DNA of 64,000 bases from contig DJMJ01000002.1 of NCBI GenBank assembly GCA_002435325.1, positions 46,540-110,539 of the forward strand, written 5' to 3'. This stretch comes from Nitrospira sp. UBA6493. Its GTDB lineage: Bacteria; Nitrospirota; Nitrospiria; Nitrospirales; Nitrospiraceae. The position numbers were made by a program, and so were the translations under genes. This document shows, piece after piece, positions 16,214-24,822 of this stretch. The notes under the pieces were generated by a model that saw only the letters and a list, made by a program, of their open reading frames with translations, searched no databases and had not been told where the DNA came from. Each line of letters begins with the position of its first letter. The stretch's first letter is position 1.

Positions 16214-17509
16214 ATGAGGTTAATCATTCTCGCCACGCAAGAAACCCTTTCGCTCGTCTTCCATATGGCTAGGTCTTTTGTCGCAACGGGAATAATTTAT
16301 GTAGTGACCCTTTCCGCCTGTGCCAGCCCCATGGCAATTAATACCGCAATGATTGCGTATGACGACGCCGTACTCCGCGCTGAGAATGAGCTCCTTCTCC
16401 TCAACGTTCTTCGGGCTCGAGACGATGAGCCAATGCACTTCACTGTTACGCCAAGCATCGCGGCCACTTTCCATTTTCAAGTCAATGGCGGGATAGGCGG
16501 TCACATGTTCAGCTCAAGCCCTCGCACGGCCTATAACGCTAATTTCCTCAGCTTGAACCTAGGGGGAGAAGCATCAGAGAGTCCCACAGCCCAAATTATC
16601 CCGATTCAAGGCGAGGAATTCACCCGACGGATTTTGATGCCCCTTGATCAAGGCAAATTTGAATTTTTGACAAATCAGTCCTCCAATATAGGGGCTGTCT
16701 TGCGCCTAACCGTCCAAGAGATTGAAGTAGAATCCCAGAAAAAGGATTTACATTTGCTGAGAAATTCTCCCGGCTATCGGGAGGAATACCTTGAATTTCG
16801 TCGGTTCGTACAACATCTTGCATACCTTTATGCTACCAGACGCCTATATGTTGGTCCCCTAATATTTGACGATCCCCTAGAAGTTCCAGATCAACAAACC
16901 CTTTCCAAGCTGCCTCTCGATCAGGTTTTAGATGGGCGTCAACGGTTGGAACGTCTGGATGACAACCGATATGTTATCAGCCGCACTGTGGTTGGCCGGA
17001 TTATGATTATGGATGTCAACCCCTTCTTGCTAAGCAATCAAGAGCGGCTTAATTTAAATCGGCGATTCGAGTACATGAAGAGCAACGCGATACCGGTGAT
17101 TATGATGCGGGATTCGACTGTGAATGGCGATCCGTTAACTAGCGTCATTCGATTGCGAAGCTTTGCACAGATCGTGAAATTTCTTGCCAACGGATTGGGT
17201 AAAGAGCCGGAGTATGATGTCGAACCCGACGATCAGACTGGCGTCATCACCGGGGCATTTGGACGACCGGTTCCAGATCCGCCGCAGACCTTCAAGCTTC
17301 ATAGCGGTCCCGAGGTGCCTTCCGGGGAGTTCATTTCCACCGTCCACAAAGGTCAGGCGTATTGGCTTGAAGGCACGCGCAACGGATCGGAGCCTATTCG
17401 TGAGGCTTCATGGGACTTGGAAGTATTTGGATTGCTATACCAGATATTTCAGTTGACGGTCAGCGAAGGGACACAAAACCGCGGCTTGCCGATCACAATT
17501 GCCAAGTGA
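16214..17509 (+). CDS. Hypothetical lipoprotein of unusual base composition
   Basis: A 431-residue protein starting 7 bases after GGAGGGA. A hydrophobic segment ends in a lipobox-like LSACAS (Cys about residue 36), so it is probably a lipoprotein with an extended n-region. The mature part shows an alternation of helices (ENELLLLNVLRARD) and beta-rich stretches, with no motif that I recognise. It is noticeably more AT-rich than the neighbouring genes, suggesting a different history. It ends in a GTGA overlap with the methyltransferase gene, so it now shares that transcript. Confidence 0.65.
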   Translation: MRLIILATQETLSLVFHMARSFVATGIIYVVTLSACASPMAINTAMIAYDDAVLRAENELLLLNVLRARDDEPMHFTVTPSIAATFHFQVNGGIGGHMFSSSPRTAYNANFLSLNLGGEASESPTAQIIPIQGEEFTRRILMPLDQGKFEFLTNQSSNIGAVLRLTVQEIEVESQKKDLHLLRNSPGYREEYLEFRRFVQHLAYLYATRRLYVGPLIFDDPLEVPDQQTLSKLPLDQVLDGRQRLERLDDNRYVISRTVVGRIMIMDVNPFLLSNQERLNLNRRFEYMKSNAIPVIMMRDSTVNGDPLTSVIRLRSFAQIVKFLANGLGKEPEYDVEPDDQTGVITGAFGRPVPDPPQTFKLHSGPEVPSGEFISTVHKGQAYWLEGTRNGSEPIREASWDLEVFGLLYQIFQLTVSEGTQNRGLPITIAK

Positions 17510-18594
17510 ACCTTTTGAGCTCCCAGCCTATACAACATGTCACCCGTCTTGCATTGCATCTGTCCGAACAGGGGCTCTTACCAGAGGCGGCGATCCGATG
17601 GGGGATCCGACAGTTGCTCAAACAGCGCCTCCATGAGATCCGGTCAGGTGACGCCGCGGCAGCGGCACTGCAGGAAATGCGATTTATCGAGGAGATACGC
17701 CGTTCGCCCATCGCTGTGCTGCCGGAGAAGGCCAATGATCAGCACTATGAAGTCCCGGCCGAGTTCTTTCGGCAGGTCCTCGGGCCTCACCTGAAATACA
17801 GCAGCGCGTTCTGGCCCGCCAACACGACGACCCTAGACCAGGCAGAAGCCGCCGGTTTGCGCGAGTCCTGCCTGCATGCGCGCCTGATGAACGGCCAGAC
17901 GATTCTGGAACTCGGATGCGGCTGGGGGTCCCTCACGTTGTGGATGGCTGAGCACTACCCCGACAGCCGTATCACGGCGGTCTCCAATTCCCGCTCGCAG
18001 CGGGCTTACATCGAGGCCCAAGCCAGAGAACGCGGTCTGCAGAACCGGGTTCGGGTGGTGACCTGCGACATGAACACGTTCGAGATCGACCCCGGGCAAT
18101 TCGATCGGGTGGTGTCGGTGGAAATGTTCGAACACATGCGTAACTGGCCTGACCTATTTGCGCGCGTCCGACGATGGCTGAAACCGGGCGGCCAGTTCTT
18201 CATGCACGTGTTCGTGCATCGTGCGACTTCGTACCTGTTCCAAGACCGGGGACCCGCCGACTGGATGAGTCGTCAGTTTTTCACGGGCGGGATGATGCCC
18301 GGCGATGGCCTGCCGCTGGCTTGTCAGGACCATCTCGCCTGTGTGGCCCGCTGGCAGTGGGACGGCACGCACTATGAGAAGACGGCCAACGCCTGGCTGG
18401 CCAATATGGATGCCGCCCGCGAGACACTCTGGCCCGTGATCGAGCGGGTCTACGGGAAGGCCCATGCGCAAGCCTGGTGGGGACGGTGGCGTATCTTCTT
18501 TATGGCCTGTGCCGAGCTGTTCGGCTATGAGGAGGGCCGACAATGGGGGGTCAGTCACTATCTCTTCGAAAGACCGGCCGCGAGTGCTTCATGA
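17506..18594 (+). CDS. CFA-synthase-family SAM methyltransferase, first copy
   Basis: The GTG start at 17506 (overlapping the upstream TGA) is chosen because family homology begins there; the open frame reaches back to 17410. The 362-residue product has an N-terminal helical part (LALHLSEQGLLPEAAIRWGIRQLL), then QHYEVPAEFF and the SAM motif ILELGCGWGSL, and VVSVEMFEHM. These are features of the CFAS-like methyltransferases found beside photolyase and flavin amine oxidase genes. It probably methylates or cyclopropanates membrane fatty acyl chains. It is distinct from the second CFAS-type enzyme at 23290. Confidence 0.83.
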   Translation: MNLLSSQPIQHVTRLALHLSEQGLLPEAAIRWGIRQLLKQRLHEIRSGDAAAAALQEMRFIEEIRRSPIAVLPEKANDQHYEVPAEFFRQVLGPHLKYSSAFWPANTTTLDQAEAAGLRESCLHARLMNGQTILELGCGWGSLTLWMAEHYPDSRITAVSNSRSQRAYIEAQARERGLQNRVRVVTCDMNTFEIDPGQFDRVVSVEMFEHMRNWPDLFARVRRWLKPGGQFFMHVFVHRATSYLFQDRGPADWMSRQFFTGGMMPGDGLPLACQDHLACVARWQWDGTHYEKTANAWLANMDAARETLWPVIERVYGKAHAQAWWGRWRIFFMACAELFGYEEGRQWGVSHYLFERPAASAS

Positions 18595-19142
18595 AGATGG
18601 GCACCACGATGATCGTGAGCAACTTTGTGCTCTTTCAAATCGGCTGGTTTGCGTGCGTGTGGAGCGCCGCGGCGGCCCAGCCCTGGATCGGCGTGCTGGT
18701 GACGACGGGGGTGGTGGTGGCGCATGTGCTCCGTGCTCCCCTGCCAAAGGCGGAGCTCACACTGGTATTCCTGGCACTCGCCCTGGGGCTCGTCTTCGAT
18801 AGCCTGTTGGTATGGCAGGGCTGGCTGCAGTATTCCTCAGGAATTGTGCTCCCGAACGTTGCCCCGTATTGGATCGTGGCGTTGTGGGGGCTCTTCGCAA
18901 CCCTGCTGAATGTCTCGTTGCGTTGGATGAGGGGGCGCTGGGTCATCGCGGTTGTGTTTGGAGCCGTCGGGGGTCCTGCCGCCTACTATGGCGGCCTCCG
19001 CATTGGGGCGCTGGAATTCGGCAATATGCCAGCAGGGCTGTTGGCTCTTGCCATCGGCTGGGCTGTGCTGACGCCGCTACTGCTCTCGTTATCAGCTCTT
19101 TTTGACGGCTATACCGGTCTGCTGGAGAAGAAGACGTCATGA
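18591..19142 (+). CDS. DUF2878 integral membrane protein
   Basis: The start at 18591 (ATGA overlap with the previous stop) gives 183 residues. Five or six hydrophobic helices are visible (VSNFVLFQIGWFACVW; VLVTTGVVVAHVL; FLALALGLVFDSLLV; YWIVALWGLFATLLNV; WVIAVVFGAVGGPAAYYGG; LLALAIGWAVLTPLLLSL). FDSLLV and GGPAAYYGG are typical of DUF2878. The function is not established, but it recurs with DUF1295, lipocalin and CFAS genes. Both ends overlap neighbours by 4 bases. Confidence 0.8.
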   Translation: MKMGTTMIVSNFVLFQIGWFACVWSAAAAQPWIGVLVTTGVVVAHVLRAPLPKAELTLVFLALALGLVFDSLLVWQGWLQYSSGIVLPNVAPYWIVALWGLFATLLNVSLRWMRGRWVIAVVFGAVGGPAAYYGGLRIGALEFGNMPAGLLALAIGWAVLTPLLLSLSALFDGYTGLLEKKTS

Positions 19143-19945
19143 GTCTATCGCTCTATGCCATGGGACTGGTTGCAACGCTGGGTCTGGCGACGCTGACATG
19201 GCTGGTCAGCGTCCTCAAGCGCGATGTGAGCATCGTGGACGGCGTGTGGGCCTTGATGCTCCTCGCCGCCGCGACGGTGTACGCCACCGGTGCGGAGCCC
19301 TATACGGGACGGACGACGCTCATCCTGACGCTGGTTGTGCTGTGGGCCGTGCGCCTGTCAGGTCATATCATCCATCGCAACTGGGGTGAGCCCGAAGACC
19401 GGCGGTATCGAGACATCCGCCAGAAATACGAACCCAATTTCGCATTGAAGAGTCTTGGCCTCATCTTCTGGTTTCAGGCGGGACTGGCGTGGATCATCTC
19501 TATGCCTCTGTGGCCGGCTCTCACCATACCGGTCGAAGCGGGGTTCATCGATGGACTGGCGGCGACGGTATGGACCGTCGGCATGATCTTCGAAGGCGTC
19601 GGAGATTGGCAGCTGTCACGATTCAAGGCCGATCCGGCGAACCGCGGCAAGGTGATGGAGCGCGGACTCTGGCGCTACACACGGCATCCCAACTATTTCG
19701 GCGAGTGCCTAATCTGGTGGGGCTTCTCCCTCTTTGCGCTGTCGGCCGGGGCCTGGTGGACGGTCGCGGGGCCCCTGCTCCTCACATACATGCTCTTGAA
19801 ATTTTCAGGGGTGACCTTACTGGAACAGACCATTGTCGACCGGCGACCGGCGTATCGAGCGTACATCGCCAGGACCAACGCCTTCATTCCCGGTCCGCCA
19901 AAACAGGATATGCAGGGCTCCACTCCAGGAACCCGGACGTCATGA
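19139..19945 (+). CDS. DUF1295 membrane protein (steroid 5-alpha-reductase-like)
   Basis: A 268-residue protein in an ATGA overlap chain. Several membrane helices and the C-terminal signature GLWRYTRHPNYFGECLIWWG place it in DUF1295, a branch of the ICMT/steroid-reductase superfamily of membrane enzymes that use NADPH or SAM. SIVDGVWAL and HIIHRNWGEPEDRRYR fit this family. The substrate is unknown; a lipid double-bond reductase is a reasonable inference given the fatty-acid-modifying neighbours. Confidence 0.83.
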   Translation: MSLSLYAMGLVATLGLATLTWLVSVLKRDVSIVDGVWALMLLAAATVYATGAEPYTGRTTLILTLVVLWAVRLSGHIIHRNWGEPEDRRYRDIRQKYEPNFALKSLGLIFWFQAGLAWIISMPLWPALTIPVEAGFIDGLAATVWTVGMIFEGVGDWQLSRFKADPANRGKVMERGLWRYTRHPNYFGECLIWWGFSLFALSAGAWWTVAGPLLLTYMLLKFSGVTLLEQTIVDRRPAYRAYIARTNAFIPGPPKQDMQGSTPGTRTS

Positions 19946-20613
19946 ATAGCACATGTTCCGTGACCAGCGGGTTTCGTATCGCGGTGGCCCTTCTCGGATT
20001 CCTGACGTGCCTGGGAAGCGCTTCCCAACAGGCTTGGAGTGCCGCCTCGCAGACCTATGACTTCAAGGTCTTCCTCGGGAAGGATGAAATCGGACGCCAG
20101 CGCTTTGACGTCTCTTCTGAAGGCGAACGGACGCAGGTCCGGATAGACGCCCAGTTCACGGTCAAGTTCCTGTATATCCCGGTATACAGGTACCGGCATA
20201 CCAACGTCGAAACATGGGAGGGAACGTGCCTGCGGGAGATTCGCGCGGAGACGGATGATAACGGCGAGTCCTTCTTTGTGAACGGGATTGTTCGGAACGG
20301 ACAGTTACAGGTGCAGACACAAGCCGGGAACTGGACCGGCGAGGGATGTATCAAGACCTTTGCCTACTGGAACCCTGAGTGGATCAAGGGCGAGCGATTG
20401 CTGAACTCGCAGACCGGCGAACATCAGCCCGCGTCCATTCTTGCGGTAGGTGAAGAGACGATCCCTGTGCAAGGAGTCCCGACGCGAACCACGCACCGCC
20501 GGATCGTCACGGACAAGTTCACGGTCGATCTTTGGTATACCTTGAACGGCCGATGGGTCGCGCTGCAATCCACCACGAAGAAGGGCGATACCCTTCGTTA
20601 TACGCTCCAGTGA
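19942..20613 (+). CDS. Exported DUF6134-like protein
   Basis: The ATG at 19942 overlaps the preceding TGA; the open frame reaches further back inside the DUF1295 gene but has no signal peptide there. The 223-residue product has an N-terminal export signal (FRIAVALLGFLTCLGSASQQAWSA). The mature domain is beta-rich (YDFKVFLGKDEIGRQRFDV, FAYWNPEWIKG, LLNSQTGE) and looks like a lipid-carrier-type barrel that I associate with the DUF6134 group. It is seven bases from the lipocalin gene, and both are probably envelope proteins handling the modified lipids. Confidence 0.68.
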   Translation: MNSTCSVTSGFRIAVALLGFLTCLGSASQQAWSAASQTYDFKVFLGKDEIGRQRFDVSSEGERTQVRIDAQFTVKFLYIPVYRYRHTNVETWEGTCLREIRAETDDNGESFFVNGIVRNGQLQVQTQAGNWTGEGCIKTFAYWNPEWIKGERLLNSQTGEHQPASILAVGEETIPVQGVPTRTTHRRIVTDKFTVDLWYTLNGRWVALQSTTKKGDTLRYTLQ

Positions 20614-20620
20614 GGACGCC

Positions 20621-21151
20621 ATGTCATCTATGAGGCCGTCATTCTTCATGCCCGTTGTGCTGCTCGCACTCGCGGCCTGCAGTAGCCCCGCGCCAATCCG
20701 TACCGCGACGGCCGTAGACTTGGAGCGGTTCATGGGGGACTGGTATGTCATCGCCACGATTCCTACCTTTATCGAGACGAACGCCTACAACGCCATGGAG
20801 TCCTATCGCTTGGCCGAGGATGGCACCGTGGCCACGACTTTTAGCTTCCGCGAGGGCGGCTTCAAGGGGGAGCGCAAGACCTATCGTCCGACCGGCTATG
20901 TCCTTGATCGGGAATCGAACGCAATCTGGGGTATGCAATTCATCTGGCCGATCAAGTCCGACTATCGCATCATCTTTCTAGACGATTCGTACAGTCAGAC
21001 GGTCATCGGAAGAATTGCGCGTGATTATGTGTGGCTGATGGCGCGCACACCGCAGCTCTCTGAAGTTGATTACCAGCGGTTCCTGCAGCTGATCGCCGGG
21101 GAAGGCTACGATGTTTCCAAGGTCCGTAAGGTACCGCAACGGTGGAACTAG
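20621..21151 (+). CDS. Bacterial lipocalin (Blc-type lipoprotein)
   Basis: A 176-residue protein with a lipoprotein signal (VVLLALAACSSP, lipid-anchored Cys near residue 21). The lipocalin fold is marked by FMGDWYVIATIP in the first strand and a C-terminal region with DYVWLMARTPQLSE and the late basic motif. Blc proteins bind fatty acids or lysophospholipids at the outer membrane. Here it closes a run of five tightly packed genes and sits before the flavin amine oxidase gene, which suggests transport or protection of membrane lipids in the light response. Confidence 0.85.
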   Translation: MSSMRPSFFMPVVLLALAACSSPAPIRTATAVDLERFMGDWYVIATIPTFIETNAYNAMESYRLAEDGTVATTFSFREGGFKGERKTYRPTGYVLDRESNAIWGMQFIWPIKSDYRIIFLDDSYSQTVIGRIARDYVWLMARTPQLSEVDYQRFLQLIAGEGYDVSKVRKVPQRWN

Positions 21152-21254
21152 TCTGTGCCAGGTAGTATGGAATCATACCGGACTTTGAGGCTGTGGCTGC
21201 CTGTATTGCTATCTAGCTTGGTCCGGACTTGATCAACGAGGCACTGAAGGTCGT

Positions 21255-22517
21255 ATGAAGATCGCGATTGTTGGTACAGGCATTTCCGGAATGGTGGCGG
21301 CCTATCTCCTTCATCGGGATCACGAGATCACCGTCTTCGAAGCCGCCGGGTATGTCGGAGGACACACGAACACGATTGATGTCACCGTGAATAGCCAGAC
21401 CTATGCGATCGACACGGGATTCATCGTCTTCAACGACTGGACCTACCCGAATTTCATTGCGCTGCTGAAGAAGCTGGGGGTGGAATCGCAAGTGAGTGAT
21501 ATGAGCTTCAGTGTGAAGTGTGAGCGCACCGGATTGGAGTACAACGGGACGTCTCTCAATACTCTCTTCGCCCAGCGGCGCAATCTGATCCGCCCTTCGT
21601 TTTATCGCATGATCCGCGATATCCTCCGATTCAATCGTGAGGCGCTGGATCTGCTTGATGAACCGGAGCCTGGCCCCTCGCTCGGTTCGTACCTCACGGC
21701 GAAGAGCTACTCTCGGGAGTTTATTGAGGAGTACATTGTTCCGATGGGAGCGGCGATCTGGTCAGCGGATCATGCGACCATGCATGAGTTCCCGGCTCGC
21801 TATCTGGTGCAGTTCTTCAAGAACCACGGCATGCTTTCTGTCGACCAGCGCCCGACCTGGCGTGTGATCAGGGGCGGGTCACAGCGCTATATGGAAAAAC
21901 TGGTGGCGCCGTTTCGGGATCGGATCCAGTTGAACGCACCGGTCAAGTCTATTACCCGTCAACCCGACTCTGTGGAGATCGAGGCGACTGTTCAAGGGCG
22001 ACAGACTCTGTCGATGCCATACGATCACGTCATTCTGGCCACCCATAGCGACCAGGCGCTTTTGATGTTGGCCGATCCCTCCCAGGCGGAGAGAGAGATT
22101 CTCGGCGCAATCCCCTATCAAGATAATGAAGCAGTCCTCCATACCGACGCCTCGCTCCTCCCCCGTCGTAAACTGGCCTGGGCTGCCTGGAACTATCACC
22201 TTCTACCGAACCAGCCGGATCGCGCGGTGGTGACCTATCACATGAACCGTCTGCAGAGCCTGCGGGCGTCCCGGGAGTTCTGTGTTACGTTGAACCATAC
22301 GAAGGCGATCGATCCCCGGAAGATCATTCGGAGGATCACCTATCACCATCCGGTCTATTCCCCTGAGGCCGTCGAGGCGCAGAAGCGGCACGGCGAGATC
22401 AGCGGGGTGAACCGGACCTCGTATTGTGGGGCCTATTGGGGGTTCGGTTTTCACGAGGACGGGGTCAAGAGCGCGCTGGGGGTCTGCAAACCGTTCGGCA
22501 AGGATCTGTCGTCATGA
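21255..22517 (+). CDS. FAD-dependent amine-oxidase-like protein (COG2907 type)
   Basis: A 420-residue protein with the dinucleotide motif VGTGISGMVAAYLL, then EAAGYVGGHTNTI, and conserved mid-regions (FIVFNDWTYPNF, GAAIWSADHATMHEFPARYLVQFF, YMEKLVAPF). It matches the NAD/FAD-binding proteins that accompany CFAS and DUF1365 in light- and singlet-oxygen-induced operons. A related flavoprotein acts on fatty acyl chains in furan fatty acid synthesis in Rhodobacter, recalled from the literature. Its stop overlaps DUF1365 (ATGA). About 100 bases precede it, enough for a promoter, though none is convincing. Confidence 0.85.
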   Translation: MKIAIVGTGISGMVAAYLLHRDHEITVFEAAGYVGGHTNTIDVTVNSQTYAIDTGFIVFNDWTYPNFIALLKKLGVESQVSDMSFSVKCERTGLEYNGTSLNTLFAQRRNLIRPSFYRMIRDILRFNREALDLLDEPEPGPSLGSYLTAKSYSREFIEEYIVPMGAAIWSADHATMHEFPARYLVQFFKNHGMLSVDQRPTWRVIRGGSQRYMEKLVAPFRDRIQLNAPVKSITRQPDSVEIEATVQGRQTLSMPYDHVILATHSDQALLMLADPSQAEREILGAIPYQDNEAVLHTDASLLPRRKLAWAAWNYHLLPNQPDRAVVTYHMNRLQSLRASREFCVTLNHTKAIDPRKIIRRITYHHPVYSPEAVEAQKRHGEISGVNRTSYCGAYWGFGFHEDGVKSALGVCKPFGKDLSS

Positions 22518-23293
22518 ACAGTTGTATCTACACAGGGACGGTTCGACACCGTCGTGTCAACCCGGTGCCCCATGCGTTCACTTACCGGCTCTTCATGATG
22601 TACCTGGATCTGGGCGAGTTGCTGGCGGTGTTTCAGCAGCGCTGGCTGTGGTCTGTGGATCGCCCCAATGTGGCATCGTTCAGGCGGAGCGATCATGTTG
22701 GCGATCCGGGGACGCCCCTGGATCGTTCTATCCGGGGACTCGTCGCGGAACGTACGGGGCATACTCCCATCGGTCCCATCAGGCTGCTCACCCACCTGCG
22801 GTATTTCGGCTATGTATTCAATCCGGTCAGCTTCTATTTCTGTTACGACGCAGCAGGTGCACATGTGGAGTCGATTGTCGCGGAGATCACGAATACGCCG
22901 TGGGGGGAGCGGCACTGTTATGTATTGGGACCGGATGACAATCTCGCGAGTGGCGGCAAGAAACGGTATCAGCTCGACAAGGTGTTCCACATTTCGCCAT
23001 TTATCGGGATGTATGTGGCCTATGACTGGCGCTTTTCAGAACCGGCATCGCACTTGGCCATTCACATGGAGAATCTCAGCGAGGGAAAGCCGTTCTTCGA
23101 TGCGACGATGCTGCTGAAGCGGAAGGAGATCTCCGGTACTGCGCTCGCACAGGTGCTGTTGCAGTACCCGGTCATGACGGCACGCGTCATCGGAGCGATT
23201 CACTGGCAGGCTTTGTGTCTCTGGATGAAGGGCGTTCCGTTTCATTCACATCCGAAAAAACAGGAGGCGTCGCCAGGCGGGGCGAACCGATGA
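22514..23293 (+). CDS. DUF1365 protein
   Basis: The start at 22514 overlaps the amine oxidase stop; an upstream extension to 22424 runs inside that gene and is not used. The 259-residue product begins IYTGTVRHRRVNPVPHAFTYRLF and contains HLRYFGYVFNPVSFYFC and ITNTPWGERHCY, the DUF1365 (COG3496) signature. The function is unknown, but the family is almost always beside COG2907 and CFAS genes, as here, implying a joint step in lipid modification. It is coupled to both neighbours by 4-base overlaps. Confidence 0.87.
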   Translation: MNSCIYTGTVRHRRVNPVPHAFTYRLFMMYLDLGELLAVFQQRWLWSVDRPNVASFRRSDHVGDPGTPLDRSIRGLVAERTGHTPIGPIRLLTHLRYFGYVFNPVSFYFCYDAAGAHVESIVAEITNTPWGERHCYVLGPDDNLASGGKKRYQLDKVFHISPFIGMYVAYDWRFSEPASHLAIHMENLSEGKPFFDATMLLKRKEISGTALAQVLLQYPVMTARVIGAIHWQALCLWMKGVPFHSHPKKQEASPGGANR

Positions 23294-24606
23294 CATCTAT
23301 GAATGACACCACGATTCCATCTGGGGTGAATGTCGGACAGACATCGTTGCAGGCAGCCACTCCTTCACGCCTCGTGAGGCACTTCTATCGGCTTGCCCGA
23401 GAAGTCGTCTTCTTCCGGTTGGGGCGTCTCGATCATGGCGCGGTGACCGTTGTCGATGGCCATAAGGTGCATAGGTTCGGTCAGGTGACTCCGGCCTGTC
23501 CACTACACGCGACGATCACGATTCATGATTCTCACACCTATGCCGATGTTGCCTTGGGCGGGACCATCGGTGTGGCCGATGCCTACAGGCGGGGATGCTG
23601 GAGCTGTGACGATCTGACCACACTGGTTCGTATTTTTGTACGCAATCGCGAGCTGCTGGATCGCGTGGAAGGAGGTCTTGCGATCGTGACGAGACCGCTG
23701 CTCAAGGCCATGCACTGGCTCAAGCGCAACACGAAAGCGGGCAGCCGCAAAAACATCGCCGCTCACTATGATCTGGGTAACGAGTTCTTTCGCCTCGTGC
23801 TTGATGAGACGATGATGTATTCCTGCGCCTACTTTGAACGTCCGGATGCCACCCTGGCGGAAGCCTCGCGTGCCAAGAACGATCGAATATGCCGGAAGTT
23901 GCACCTAACAGCGAACGATCATTTGCTTGAGATTGGCACCGGCTGGGGCGGGTTCGCCATTCATGCGGCTTCCCAATACGGATGCCGTGTCACGACGACG
24001 ACAATCTCCCGGCAGCAGTATGATCTGGCGGTGCAACGCATTGATGAAGCTGGACTGCGGGACCGGGTGACCGTCATTCTGAAAGACTATCGCGATTTGC
24101 CTGAATTGAATGAGCGTTTTGACAAACTGGTCTCCATTGAAATGATCGAGGCGGTCGGCCATCATTATTTTGAGGTTTACTTTCATGTCTGCAGTAGCAT
24201 GTTGAAACCCGACGGACTGATGTTGGTGCAAGGCATTACGATCGACGAACAGCTCTACGAGCGGGCCAAACGGTCCGTCGACTTTATCAAACATTTTATG
24301 TTTCCCGGCAGTTGCATTCCTTCTGTGAGTGCGTTGATTGCCGCATCGGCGAAGGGCGGCGGTCTCAATCTAGTCCAGCTGGAGGATATCGGAGCTCACT
24401 ATGTGGCGACGCTTCAGGCCTGGCGGCGGAATATTGCCAAGGGGCTTCCGCAATTCAAGGGACTCGGCTATCAGCCAGAGTTTCTGCGGCTGTGGGAGTT
24501 CTATCTGTGTTACTGCGAAGGGGGATTTGTGGAGCGCTCGGTTAGCGACGTCCATCTCCTCTTTGCGAAGCCGGGCTGGCATAGATCCTTCTCCTCGCTG
24601 CCGTAG
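23290..24606 (+). CDS. cfa: Cyclopropane-fatty-acyl-phospholipid synthase-family methyltransferase, second copy
   Basis: The start at 23290 lies in an ATGA overlap. The 438-residue product has an N-terminal sterol-carrier-like region, then NIAAHYDLGNEFFRLVLDE, MMYSCAYF, the SAM motif LLEIGTGWGGFAIHA and SIEMIEAVGHHYFEVYF, ending with QITIDEQ-type and WEFYLCYCEGGF motifs of CFA synthase. It transfers a methylene group from SAM to unsaturated acyl chains of membrane phospholipids. It is the last gene of the cluster. A second, more divergent CFAS relative at 17506 suggests two different acyl modifications. Confidence 0.88.
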   Translation: MTSMNDTTIPSGVNVGQTSLQAATPSRLVRHFYRLAREVVFFRLGRLDHGAVTVVDGHKVHRFGQVTPACPLHATITIHDSHTYADVALGGTIGVADAYRRGCWSCDDLTTLVRIFVRNRELLDRVEGGLAIVTRPLLKAMHWLKRNTKAGSRKNIAAHYDLGNEFFRLVLDETMMYSCAYFERPDATLAEASRAKNDRICRKLHLTANDHLLEIGTGWGGFAIHAASQYGCRVTTTTISRQQYDLAVQRIDEAGLRDRVTVILKDYRDLPELNERFDKLVSIEMIEAVGHHYFEVYFHVCSSMLKPDGLMLVQGITIDEQLYERAKRSVDFIKHFMFPGSCIPSVSALIAASAKGGGLNLVQLEDIGAHYVATLQAWRRNIAKGLPQFKGLGYQPEFLRLWEFYLCYCEGGFVERSVSDVHLLFAKPGWHRSFSSLP

Positions 24607-24653
24607 TAGGAACTCTCGGTTTTAGCAGAGGGGCAACTGGGCGCTCTGTGGTT

Positions 24654-24675
24654 GGGGCTCCTCAATTGGAGTCCC
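24654..24675 (+). terminator. Possible terminator hairpin after the light-response cluster
   Basis: GGGGCTCC (24654-24661), loop TCAATT, GGAGTCCC (24668-24675) pairs over 8 positions with one wobble. A T-rich but interrupted tail follows. It lies about 50 bases after the last cluster gene. Confidence 0.4.
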
Positions 24676-24822
24676 TGTTCATAATGGTTCTGCTCTAGAG
24701 CGTGTTTCTGCCGTTCGTTTTTTGAGTGGACGGCGATCACCCCTCAATGGGTGCTGCCTTCCCCCGTTCAACCGTGTAGAATGGGTCCACATCATTTACC
24801 GCTGCCGCCAAGGGAGGAATCT

